Position numbers and translations under genes: made by a program. A stretch of 7,227 bases of DNA from Candidatus Luteimonas excrementigallinarum. GTDB taxonomy: Bacteria > Pseudomonadota > Gammaproteobacteria > Xanthomonadales > Xanthomonadaceae. Positions 1 through 6,716 of this stretch are shown here, piece after piece. The notes beneath the pieces are model-generated. The model searched no databases. It worked only from the letters and a program-made list of their open reading frames with translations, and had not been told where the DNA came from. The stretch's first letter is position 1. Each line of letters starts with the position of its first letter. The stretch is taken from contig DXCY01000109.1 of NCBI GenBank assembly GCA_019115725.1, positions 1 to 7,227 on the forward strand, written 5' to 3'.

Positions 1-665
1 GCGTCAGCCGCGGCCAGGAACTCCGGCATGGCTTCCAGGATCGTGACTTCCGCGCCCAGGCGCTTCCACACGCTGCCCAGCTCCAGGCCGATCACGCCGG
101 CGCCGATCACCGCCAGGCGCTTCGGGGTCTCGGCAAAGTCCAGCGCGCCCACGTTGTCGACGATGTTCTCACCGTCGAATTTCGCGAACGGCAGCTCGAT
201 CGAGTCCGAGCCGGCGGCAATGATCACGTTGGTGCCGGTCAGCTCGATCTCTTCGCCCTCATGCTGCTTCACCTTGACCACGCGGTTGGCGTGCAGGGTG
301 GCGAAGCCGTAGTAGGGCTTGACCTTGTTGGCCTTGAACAGCTGCGCGATGCCGCCGGTGAACTGCTTGACGATCTTGTCCTTGCGGCCAACCATCGTTC
401 CGACGTCGATCGCCGGGTCCTTGGCCGTGATGCCGTGCTGTTCGAACACGTGCTGCAGGTTGTGGAACTGGCGCGAGGAGTCCAGCAGCGCCTTGGAGGG
501 GATGCATCCCACCCGCAGGCAGGTGCCGCCCAGCGCCGGCTTGCCATCCTTGCCCAGTCCCGCGTCCACGCAGGCCACGCTCATGCCCAGCTGGGCGGCG
601 CGGATCGCGGCGTGGTAGCCGGCGGGGCCGGCTCCGATGACGACGACGTCGAATTGTTCAGCCAT
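1..665 (-). CDS. lpdA: Dihydrolipoyl dehydrogenase (E3), 3' end outside window
   Basis: E3 of the 2-oxoglutarate dehydrogenase complex: it reoxidises dihydrolipoyl-lysine on SucB using FAD and a redox disulfide, reducing NAD+. About 221 residues are visible, roughly the first half of a family usually near 475 aa. Seen in the sequence: FAD-binding GAGPAG at residues 11-16; the redox-active disulfide in GGTCLRVGCIPSK, with Cys49 and Cys54; IIAAGSDSIELP at 148-159; and the NAD-binding GAGVIGLELG at 188-197. The segment GKDGKPALGGTC just before the disulfide resembles the lipoamide dehydrogenases that serve OGDH in pseudomonads. The ATG is supported by AAGGAA 6 nt upstream and by MAEQFDVVVIGAG being the normal family N-terminus. 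It starts 17 bp after the sucB stop, so it is the third gene of the operon. Arg51 stands where many relatives have Asn. The reading frame is still open at the window edge. Confidence 0.97.
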   Translation of the reverse strand, partial: MAEQFDVVVIGAGPAGYHAAIRAAQLGMSVACVDAGLGKDGKPALGGTCLRVGCIPSKALLDSSRQFHNLQHVFEQHGITAKDPAIDVGTMVGRKDKIVKQFTGGIAQLFKANKVKPYYGFATLHANRVVKVKQHEGEEIELTGTNVIIAAGSDSIELPFAKFDGENIVDNVGALDFAETPKRLAVIGAGVIGLELGSVWKRLGAEVTILEAMPEFLAAAD

Positions 666-671
666 GTCGGT

Positions 672-677
672 TTCCTT
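672..677 (-). promoter_or_regulatory. Ribosome binding site of lpdA
   Basis: AAGGAA on the minus strand, 6 nt before the lpdA ATG and inside the 17-bp sucB-lpdA spacer. It fixes the lpdA start, and the tight spacing supports co-transcription with sucB. Confidence 0.8.
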
Positions 678-682
678 GTTGC

Positions 683-1909
683 TCACAGGCCCAGGAGCAT
701 GCGGCCCGGGTTCTCGAGCTGGTTCTTGATATCGACCAGGAACAGCACTGCGTCCTTGCCGTCGATGATGCGGTGGTCATAGGACAGCGCGATGTACATC
801 ATCGGCGCGGCCACGACCTGGCCGTTCTCGACCACCGGACGCTCCTTGATGGTGTGCATGCCCAGGATCGCGGACTGCGGCGGGTTGACGATCGGCGTCG
901 ACATCAGCGAGCCGAAGGTGCCGCCGTTGGTGATGGTGAAGGTGCCGCCCTGCAGGTCTTCCAGCTTCAGGCCGCCTTCGCGCGCGGCGACGGCGTAATC
1001 GGCGATGCCCTGTTCGATCTCGGCAAAGCCCATCTGCTCGACGTTGCGCAGCACCGGGGTGACCAGGCCGCGTTCGGTGGAAATGGCCACCGAGATGTCG
1101 GCGTAGCCGTGGTAGATGATGTCGTCGCCGTCGACCGAGGCGTTGACCACCGGGTACTTCTGCAGCGCGTTGGCGGCGGCCTTGGCGAAGAAGCTCATGA
1201 AGCCGAGCTTGATGCCGTGTTCCTTCTGGAACTGCTCGCCCATCTCCTTGCGCATGGCCATCACCTTGCCCAGGTTGACCTCGTTGAACGAGGTCAGCAT
1301 GGCGATGGACTCCTTGGAGTGCATCAGGCGCTCGGCGATGCGCTTGCGGATGCGGGTCATCGGCACGCGCTCTTCCGGACGCGCGCCGCCGCTGACGCCG
1401 CCGGTGCGACCGGCCGCATAGTTGATCAGGTCTTCCTTGGTGACCGCGCCGCGGCGGCCGGTGCCCTGGACCTGCGACGGATCGATGCCGTCCTTCGCCG
1501 CGGTGAAGCGGGCGCCCGGAGGCAGGCTGGAGCCGCCCGACACCGGCTGCGGCTTGGTGGAGGCGGGTGCCTTGTCGTCGGCAGCCTTGGCATCGGCCTT
1601 GGGCTGGACCTGCTCGGCACCAGCGGCCGGGGCCTGCTTGTCGCCGCTGCCGGATTCGGCGGCGGGGGCGGCGCCTTCCTCGATGACGGCCAGCACCTGC
1701 TGGCTGGTGACGGTGTCGCCTTCGGCGTACTTGAGCTCCTTGATCACGCCGTCGACGGTGGAGGGCACCTCGAGCACGACCTTGTCGGTCTCCAGATCGA
1801 CGATGTTTTCATCGCGGCTGACGGCATCACCCACCTGCTTGTGCCAGGTGGCGATGGTCGCGTCGGCGACGGATTCGGGGAGGACGGGAACCTTGATTTC
1901 AGTGGCCAT
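683..1909 (-). CDS. sucB: Dihydrolipoyllysine succinyltransferase (E2 of OGDH)
   Basis: E2 core of the 2-oxoglutarate dehydrogenase complex: it accepts the succinyl group from SucA on a lipoyl-lysine and transfers it to CoA, giving succinyl-CoA for the TCA cycle. The product is 408 aa, close to E. coli SucB. One N-terminal lipoyl domain (about 1-77) carries the lipoylation motif ETDKV, with Lys43. An Ala/Pro/Lys-rich flexible linker runs about 79-128. A peripheral subunit-binding domain (about 129-165) keeps the GTG turn at 149-151. The catalytic acyltransferase domain fills the rest and ends with SYDHRIIDG, giving His379 and Asp383. ITNGGTFGS at 326-334 is also typical. An in-frame ATG 26 codons upstream exists, but the start at MATEIKVPVLPES is preferred: it is the normal family N-terminus and has AGGAAG 7 nt upstream. 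The gene lies 37 bp after sucA. It is succinyl- rather than acetyltransferase by context and overall resemblance. Confidence 0.98.
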   Translation of the reverse strand: MATEIKVPVLPESVADATIATWHKQVGDAVSRDENIVDLETDKVVLEVPSTVDGVIKELKYAEGDTVTSQQVLAVIEEGAAPAAESGSGDKQAPAAGAEQVQPKADAKAADDKAPASTKPQPVSGGSSLPPGARFTAAKDGIDPSQVQGTGRRGAVTKEDLINYAAGRTGGVSGGARPEERVPMTRIRKRIAERLMHSKESIAMLTSFNEVNLGKVMAMRKEMGEQFQKEHGIKLGFMSFFAKAAANALQKYPVVNASVDGDDIIYHGYADISVAISTERGLVTPVLRNVEQMGFAEIEQGIADYAVAAREGGLKLEDLQGGTFTITNGGTFGSLMSTPIVNPPQSAILGMHTIKERPVVENGQVVAAPMMYIALSYDHRIIDGKDAVLFLVDIKNQLENPGRMLLGL

Positions 1910-1916
1910 CTTGAAG

Positions 1917-1922
1917 CTTCCT
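1917..1922 (-). promoter_or_regulatory. Ribosome binding site of sucB
   Basis: AGGAAG on the minus strand with a 7-nt spacer to the ATG at 1909. It decides the sucB start against the longer open frame that begins at 1987, inside the end of sucA. The 37-bp sucA-sucB spacer shows no terminator-like hairpin. Confidence 0.8.
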
Positions 1923-1946
1923 GGCGAATAGACGTGTGTGGTGGGG

Positions 1947-4805
1947 TTATTCGGCCGACATGCCCTTGGGCGGGTTGACCAGGGCATCGGCGATGAGTGC
2001 CGTCTGCTCCTCGACGTGCTGGGCGAACACGCCGACCGCCGGGGAGGGCGAGCGTGCGCGGCCAGCGTAGTGGAGCTTCTGGCCGTCGGCCAGGCAGTAC
2101 TCCAGGTGGTGCTTGATCTGGTACCACGCGCCCTGGTTCTGCGGCTCTTCCTGGCACCAGATCACATCGGCGCCCTTGCCGTAGCTGGCCAGCTGCTCGG
2201 CCAGCAGCTGGCGCGGGAACGGGTACAGCTGCTCCACGCGGATCAGCGCAACGTCGGCGTCGAGCTTCTCGTTGGCGCGGGCTTCCAGCAGGTCGTAATA
2301 GACCTTGCCCGAGCACACCACGACGCGCTTGCACTTGGCCGGCTTCACATCGGTGTCCGGGATCAGGTGCAGGAACTCGCCGTTGGCCAGCTCGTCCAGG
2401 GTCGACACGGCCAGCTTGTGGCGCAGCAGCGACTTGGGCGTCATCACCACCAGCGGCTTGCGGGTGGTCATGCACAGCTGGCGGCGGATCATGTGGAACG
2501 CCTGCGCCGGGGTGGTCGGGGTGCAGACCAGCATGTTGTCCAGCGCGCACAGCTGCAGGAAGCGCTCCAGGCGGGCCGAGCTGTGCTCGGGGCCCTGGCC
2601 TTCGTAGCCGTGCGGCAGGAACAGCGCCAGGCCGGCCAGCCGGCCCCACTTGGCCTCACCCGAGGACACGAACTGGTCGATCACGACCTGGGCGCCGTTG
2701 GCGAAGTCGCCGAACTGGCCTTCCCAGATGCACAGGGTGTTGGGCTCGGAGGTGGAGTAGCCGTACTCGAACGCCATCACCGCTTCCTCGCTGAGCAGCG
2801 AGTCGATGATGGTGGCGTCGTCGGGGTTGTCCACCAGCTCGCGCAGCGGCAGGTAGTCGCGATCGGTCTTCTGGTCGTGCAGCACCGCGTGGCGGTGGAA
2901 GAAGGTGCCGCGGCCGGAGTCCTGGCCCACCAGGCGCAGGCGCTTGCCGGCGTCGAGCAGGGTGGCGTAGGCGAGGTTCTCGGCAAAGCCCCAGTCGGAG
3001 GGGATCTCGCCGGCGGCCATTTTCACCCGGTCCTGGTAGATCCGGGCCACGCGTGAATGCAGCTCCAGGTCTTCGGGCACGGTGCTGATGATCCTGGCCA
3101 GCTCGTTCAGTCGGCCGGCATCGACGCGGGTATCCACCTTGTCGGCCAGGGTGCCGCGCAGGTAGCTGCCCCAATCGATGGTCAGGTCGTAGCCTTCCGG
3201 GCCGGTATCGGCCAGCTCGGCGGTCACTTCGCCCGCATCCAGCTTGTCGCGGTAGCTGTCGACCAGGGCCTTGGCCGCGTCGCCTTCGATCACGCCCTCG
3301 CTGGCCAGACGCTCTGCGTACAGCTCGCGCGTGGTCTTCATCTTGCGGATGACCTGGTACATCAGCGGCTGCGTGGCGGACGGCTCGTCGGCCTCGTTGT
3401 GGCCGTGGCGGCGGTAGCAGACCAGGTCGATCACCACGTCCTTGCCGAAGGTCTGGCGGAACTCGTAGGCCAGCTCCATGCAGAACACGACGGCATCGGG
3501 GTCGTCGGCGTTCACGTGCAGCACCGGGGCGGCCACCATCTTGGCTACGTCGGTGCAGTACAGGGTGGAGCGGGCGTCCTGGCGCTCGCTGGTGGTGAAG
3601 CCCACCTGGTTGTTGATCACGATGTGCACGGTGCCGCCGACCGCGAAGCCGCGGGCCTGCGACATCTGCAGCAGCTCCATCACCACGCCCTGGCCGGCGA
3701 ACGCGGCGTCGCCGTGCATCAGCACCGGCACCACCTGCTTGCGCTCGGCATCGCGGCGGCGGTGCTGGCGCGAGCGGGCGCTGCCGGCCACCACCGGGTT
3801 GACGATCTCAAGGTGCGAGGGGTTGAAGGCCAGCGCCAGGTGCACCGGGCCGCCCGGGGTGCGCACGTCGGCGGAGAAGCCCATGTGGTACTTCACGTCG
3901 CCGGTCTCGGCGTGCACGCCGTCGAACTCGAACTTGCCCTCGAACTCGTCGAACAGGCGCTTGGGCGACTTGCCCAGGGTGTTGACCAGCACGTTCAGGC
4001 GGCCGCGGTGGGCCATGCCCATCACGATGTCCTTCACGCCGTCCTGGCCGGCACGCTGGATCAGCGCGTCCAGGGCCGGGATCAGCGAATCGCCGCCTTC
4101 CAGCGAGAAGCGCTTCTGGCCCACGTACTTGGTGTGCAGGTAGCGCTCCAGGCCCTCGGCCGCGGTGAGCCGCTCCAGGGTGCGTTTCTTTTCATCGGCG
4201 CTGCGGTGGAAGGTGCCGCCGGCCGCCTCGATGCGCTGGTACAGCCACTGGCGCTGGTCGGCATCGGGGATGTGCATGAACTCGGCGCCGATGCTGCCGC
4301 AGTAGGTGGTGCGCAGCAGGCCCAGCAGATCACGCAGGCGCATGCGCTCGGGGCCACCGAAGGTGCTGGTGCTGCCGCCGCCGGGGCCGGTACGGAACTC
4401 TTCGTCCAGATCGGCATCGGACAGGCCGTGGAAGGGCAGGTCCAGATCCGGCGCGTCCAGCTTCTCCATCATGCCCAGCGGGTCGATGCTGGCCTGGAGG
4501 TGGGCGCGGGAACGGTAGGCGGTGATCAGCTTGAGGACGGCGCCCTGCTTGCGCGAGGCTTCGCCATCAACCACTTCGGTGGCGGCGCCGCTGCGTGCGG
4601 AGCGGGCTGCGGCAGAGACCTGGGCAATGACCGCCGAATGGGGAATATCACCGGCTTCGCGGCCTTTGAAGCTGTCGAACCAGCTTTTCCATTTGGCATC
4701 GACGCTGTCGGGATTGACCAGGTACTGCTCGTAAAGGTCTTCGATGAAGGCGGCGTTGGCGCCAAGCTGGGAAGACTGGGCAAACTGCTTGAGGAGGCTA
4801 TCCAC
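1947..4805 (-). CDS. sucA: 2-oxoglutarate dehydrogenase E1 component
   Basis: Thiamine diphosphate-dependent E1: it decarboxylates 2-oxoglutarate and succinylates the lipoyl arm of SucB. The product is 952 aa from the GTG chosen here (E. coli 933). The N-terminal segment SSQLGANAAFIEDLYEQYL (11-29) is the family's E2-binding start. GMAHRGRLNVLVN (263-275) and YHMGF (306-310) carry His266 and His307, which probably match the substrate-site histidines of E. coli SucA. FNPSHLEIVNPVV is at 327-339. Cofactor binding is shown by GDAAFAGQG (365-373) and NNQVGFTT (398-405). The transketolase-like half has GQDSGRGTFFHRHAV (627-641), LSEEAVMAFEYGYS (671-684) and LPHGYEGQGPEHSSARLERF (730-749), with CQEEPQNQGAW at 884-894. 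No lesion is visible. Start choice: an ATG at 4886 would add 27 residues, but that stretch is rich in CGA, TGT, GCA and ATT codons that the gene otherwise avoids, and VDSLLKQFAQSSQL matches the MDNLLKQFAQ start I recall from xanthomonads. The GTG has no clear Shine-Dalgarno site, so the start is less certain than the identity. Confidence 0.97.
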   Translation of the reverse strand: MDSLLKQFAQSSQLGANAAFIEDLYEQYLVNPDSVDAKWKSWFDSFKGREAGDIPHSAVIAQVSAAARSARSGAATEVVDGEASRKQGAVLKLITAYRSRAHLQASIDPLGMMEKLDAPDLDLPFHGLSDADLDEEFRTGPGGGSTSTFGGPERMRLRDLLGLLRTTYCGSIGAEFMHIPDADQRQWLYQRIEAAGGTFHRSADEKKRTLERLTAAEGLERYLHTKYVGQKRFSLEGGDSLIPALDALIQRAGQDGVKDIVMGMAHRGRLNVLVNTLGKSPKRLFDEFEGKFEFDGVHAETGDVKYHMGFSADVRTPGGPVHLALAFNPSHLEIVNPVVAGSARSRQHRRRDAERKQVVPVLMHGDAAFAGQGVVMELLQMSQARGFAVGGTVHIVINNQVGFTTSERQDARSTLYCTDVAKMVAAPVLHVNADDPDAVVFCMELAYEFRQTFGKDVVIDLVCYRRHGHNEADEPSATQPLMYQVIRKMKTTRELYAERLASEGVIEGDAAKALVDSYRDKLDAGEVTAELADTGPEGYDLTIDWGSYLRGTLADKVDTRVDAGRLNELARIISTVPEDLELHSRVARIYQDRVKMAAGEIPSDWGFAENLAYATLLDAGKRLRLVGQDSGRGTFFHRHAVLHDQKTDRDYLPLRELVDNPDDATIIDSLLSEEAVMAFEYGYSTSEPNTLCIWEGQFGDFANGAQVVIDQFVSSGEAKWGRLAGLALFLPHGYEGQGPEHSSARLERFLQLCALDNMLVCTPTTPAQAFHMIRRQLCMTTRKPLVVMTPKSLLRHKLAVSTLDELANGEFLHLIPDTDVKPAKCKRVVVCSGKVYYDLLEARANEKLDADVALIRVEQLYPFPRQLLAEQLASYGKGADVIWCQEEPQNQGAWYQIKHHLEYCLADGQKLHYAGRARSPSPAVGVFAQHVEEQTALIADALVNPPKGMSAE

Positions 4806-4845
4806 GTCTGGGGTCAGGACTCGAGAAATGTGGGGGAGGCGGGAT

Positions 4846-4876
4846 GCCGCTGCAACCGTACATCGGTCTCGGCGGC
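4846..4876 (-). promoter_or_regulatory. Hairpin in the sucA leader
   Basis: Read on the minus strand, GCCGC (4876-4872) pairs with GCGGC (4850-4846), and ACCG (4867-4864) pairs with CGGT (4858-4855) around the loop ATGTA. The four positions between the two stems add one G-C and one G-U pair, leaving two mismatches in a 13-position stem. It would lie about 25 nt into the predicted sucA mRNA and about 40 nt before the GTG start. There is no T tract after it, so it is not an obvious intrinsic terminator. I do not recognise a riboswitch class. A regulatory role is inference only. Confidence 0.4.
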
Positions 4877-4907
4877 GATGATCCATTTGATGAATGAAAT
4901 CCTACTG

Positions 4908-4913
4908 ATTATA
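4908..4913 (-). promoter_or_regulatory. Probable -10 box of the suc operon promoter
   Basis: TATAAT reads on the minus strand and matches the sigma-70 -10 consensus exactly, in a GC-rich stretch where chance AT-rich hexamers are rare. At a 17-bp spacing the -35 position (4936-4931) reads TCGCCC, only 3 of 6 to consensus, so the promoter may need an activator. Transcription would begin near 4901, giving a leader of roughly 95 nt to the GTG start of sucA. It is the best promoter candidate for sucA-sucB-lpdA. Confidence 0.6.
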
Positions 4914-4935
4914 GCGGCAGTGCCTGTTCAGGGCG

Positions 4936-4949
4936 ACCGTCATCACGGT
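4936..4949. repeat. Short inverted repeat next to the sucA -35 position
   Basis: ACCGT-CATC-ACGGT is a perfect 5-bp inverted repeat with a 4-bp centre. Its inner end reaches the expected -35 hexamer and lies 22 bp from the TATAAT box. The position suits a regulator site (operator or activator box), but arms this short can arise by chance in GC-rich DNA. I cannot name a regulator for it. Confidence 0.3.
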
Positions 4950-4979
4950 GGCGGGGCCCTGCGGGTCAGGCGCGGTTGG

Positions 4980-4992
4980 GGCGCGGAGCGCC
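4980..4992 (-). other. Short GC hairpin after the DUF7931-like gene
   Basis: GGCGC-TCC-GCGCC on the minus strand starts 3 nt after the TGA at 4998-4996. The 5-bp stem with 3-nt loop is compact, but no run of T follows, so it is at best a weak or factor-assisted terminator between the upstream unit and the suc operon. It may simply be GC-rich background. Confidence 0.25.
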
Positions 4993-4995
4993 GGT

Positions 4996-5517
4996 TCACA
5001 GGCCCAGTGCCCGCAATTCTGAACAGGGCCGGGAGCGCTCCCATACGGGCTTGAAGGCTTCGGCCAGCTGGCGCGCCCGACCGGCGTCGGCGGTGCTCCA
5101 TTCGCCGTCATAGCGATGGCCCAGTCGACGAAAGTAGTAGGCGCCCGAATCGCTGGTGATGTAAGCCGCGGCATAGGCGCGGTCGACCGGGTCGTCCACC
5201 GCGCGGAAGGCGAACACGCTGGGCAGGCGCTGGGCCAGGGGCAGCAGCGGCGCATGGGCGCGCTGCGCCGCCGCGGGATCGTGCAGCAGGATCGATACCT
5301 GGCGGGCGCGGCCGCCCACGGCAAAGCGACGCAGCGCGGCGAGGATCCCGGGATCGTCCAGCAGGCCGGGATCCAGCTCGCGGCTGTGGATCCACAGCCG
5401 CTGGCGGGCTTCCCCGATCACGGCGGCTGTGGCGGCGATGGCGCCGTCGCGGTCCTCCACGGCCGTGGTGAGGCCGGTGGTTGGATTCCGGGAGCCTGGC
5501 GCCGTGCCGTGGGTCAT
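4996..5517 (-). CDS. DUF7931-like protein of unknown function
   Basis: A 173-aa cytosolic protein with no signal peptide or membrane segment. After a poorly structured 20-residue N-terminus comes a compact domain: LWIHSRELDPGLLDDP (41-56), a strand QVSILLHD (73-80), a helix ending LLPLAQRLPSV (91-101), YITSDSGAYYFRRLGHRYDG (119-138), and AFKPVWERSRPCSELRALGL at the C-terminus. This order matches what I remember of DUF7931, a domain also found C-terminal to or beside GNAT acetyltransferases in pseudomonads. No acetyl-CoA-binding motif is visible here, so it should not be called an acetyltransferase. No catalytic HKD or other enzyme motif is evident. Its ATG overlaps the stop of the oxygenase gene as ATGA, with only a distant GGGGA as a Shine-Dalgarno candidate, so translation probably depends on coupling. 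The function is unknown; the domain name is from memory. Confidence 0.8.
   Translation of the reverse strand: MTHGTAPGSRNPTTGLTTAVEDRDGAIAATAAVIGEARQRLWIHSRELDPGLLDDPGILAALRRFAVGGRARQVSILLHDPAAAQRAHAPLLPLAQRLPSVFAFRAVDDPVDRAYAAAYITSDSGAYYFRRLGHRYDGEWSTADAGRARQLAEAFKPVWERSRPCSELRALGL
5514..5517 (-). other. ATGA stop-start overlap between roxA and the DUF7931-like gene
   Basis: The TGA of the oxygenase (5516-5514) shares bases with the ATG of the next gene (5517-5515). This is the classical arrangement for translational coupling by terminating ribosomes, and it shows that both are read from one mRNA. Confidence 0.85.
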
Positions 5518-6716
5518 TCGTCGTCGTCGTCCCCGGGCATCACCAGCCGGTAATGCCCTTGGGCCAGCAGGTCGATCAGCAGGTCGCGGGCCGGCTCGGA
5601 CAGGGAGGCGTAGAGGTCGCCATCCACCGTGGGTTCCGCCGCGATGCTGCTGGCATCCGCGGCCGGCAGCGGGTGGTCATCGCCGGCCACGTAGAGGCGC
5701 GCATCATCGCCCCCGGCCGCGCGGCGCCAGGCCATGCGGGTCCAGGGATGGCGCTGCAGGGTGCCGCCCTGCTGCAGATCCCATTCGATCTCGATCCGCG
5801 AGCGCGGATCATCGCCCGGGGCGGCTTCCGCGCCCACCCGGTACAGGGTGATGAAGCGGCCGAACCAGTCGCCCAGCCGGTCCGGATCGCGCATCCGCAG
5901 CATGTTGAGCGCTTCCACCACCCGGTCCATGGCTGCCGCATCGATCTCGTGAGGATCCTGCGGCAGCTGCAGGTCGGCGTCGTTGTAGCGCAGGCCGTCG
6001 TCGGCCTCGGCGATCATTGCGTCCACCCAGTCGCCAACCAGTTCGGCGGCGGACGGCGCGCGCATGCCGACCGAGAAGGTCAGGCAGGCGTCCTCGGCCA
6101 CCCCGTGGTGGGGCACGCCGGGCGGCAGGTACAGCATGTCGCCCGGGCCCAGGACCCAGTCGTGGCTCGGGTCGAACTGCTGCAGCAGGCGCAGCTCCAC
6201 GTCGGGCCGGTAGCCCAGCGGCGGGTTGGGGCGTGCATCGATCTGCCAGCGGCGGTGGCCATGGGCCTGCAGCAGGAATACGTCGTACTGGTCGATATGC
6301 GCGCCCACCGAACCGCCCGGGGCGGCGAAGCTGACCATGACATCGTCGATCCGCCAGCGCGGCAGGAACGAGAAGTGCGGCAGCAGCGCGGCAATGTCGG
6401 CGTCCCATTTGTCCACGTCCTGGACCAGCAGGGTCCAGTCCTGGTGCGGCATGCCGGGGAACATTTCCTCCGGGAAGGGCCCGTGGCTGACCTTCCAGCC
6501 GTCACTGGCGCGGTCGTGCTGCACGATGCGGGCCAGCACGCCGTCCTCGCAGGCCAGGCCGGCGAGATCCTCCGGCTGGATCGGGGATTCGAACCCCGGG
6601 AACGCGTTGCGGATCAGCAGGGGGCGTTTCTGCCAGTAGTCGCGCAGGAACTGCTCGGGCGGCATGCCCAGCGGCGGCAGGTCGCGGGCATCGATTTCAA
6701 TGGGCGGGGAGGTCAT
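5514..6716 (-). CDS. roxA: Ribosomal protein L16 arginine hydroxylase (JmjC/cupin oxygenase)
   Basis: An Fe(II)/2-oxoglutarate-dependent oxygenase of the E. coli YcfD/RoxA type, whose known member hydroxylates an arginine of ribosomal protein L16. It is 400 aa. An N-terminal family segment, FLRDYWQKRPLLIRNAFPGF (23-42), leads into the JmjC barrel. The iron site is visible as His140 and Asp142 in GAHIDQYDVFLLQ and His203 in LPPGVPHHG, after GPGDMLYLP at 190-198. FSVGMRAPSAAEL (214-226) follows, then a helical dimerisation region and a winged-helix-like C-terminal domain. The last residues are GDDDDE, coded by four tandem GAC codons. The ATG has no strong Shine-Dalgarno site, but the next in-frame Met (residue 18) is no better and would trim conserved sequence. 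The gene lies 63 bp after purB and overlaps the next gene by 4 bp. The substrate is inferred from family resemblance. The enzyme uses 2-oxoglutarate, the substrate of the neighbouring suc operon, which may be coincidence. Confidence 0.9.
   Translation of the reverse strand: MTSPPIEIDARDLPPLGMPPEQFLRDYWQKRPLLIRNAFPGFESPIQPEDLAGLACEDGVLARIVQHDRASDGWKVSHGPFPEEMFPGMPHQDWTLLVQDVDKWDADIAALLPHFSFLPRWRIDDVMVSFAAPGGSVGAHIDQYDVFLLQAHGHRRWQIDARPNPPLGYRPDVELRLLQQFDPSHDWVLGPGDMLYLPPGVPHHGVAEDACLTFSVGMRAPSAAELVGDWVDAMIAEADDGLRYNDADLQLPQDPHEIDAAAMDRVVEALNMLRMRDPDRLGDWFGRFITLYRVGAEAAPGDDPRSRIEIEWDLQQGGTLQRHPWTRMAWRRAAGGDDARLYVAGDDHPLPAADASSIAAEPTVDGDLYASLSEPARDLLIDLLAQGHYRLVMPGDDDDE

Noticed and set aside
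773..1978. 401-codon plus-strand open frame opposite sucB
   Set aside because: Gly/Asp/Leu/His-rich shadow with no recognisable motif. sucB on the other strand explains the same DNA fully.
1744..2649. 301-codon minus-strand frame overlapping the sucA end and sucB start
   Set aside because: It is a frame-shifted reading of sucA that runs into sucB in the wrong frame (Pro/Arg/Ala-rich). It is neither a fusion nor a programmed frameshift, as both real genes are complete and have their own signals.
1938..3056. 372-codon plus-strand open frame opposite the 3' part of sucA
   Set aside because: Gln/Val/His-rich composition is typical of antisense frames in GC-rich DNA, and it has no domain or ribosome binding site of note.
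4980..4992. Hairpin after the DUF7931-like gene as a true intrinsic terminator
   Set aside because: The stem is only 5 bp and no T tract follows, so it is listed as a weak hairpin rather than a terminator.
3057..5054. 665-codon open frame on the plus strand, antisense to sucA
   Set aside because: It is an out-of-frame shadow of a very GC-rich gene. The translation is a low-complexity mix of His, Val, Gly, Leu and Ala with no domain, and it lies wholly over sucA and its leader, whose protein signature is unambiguous.
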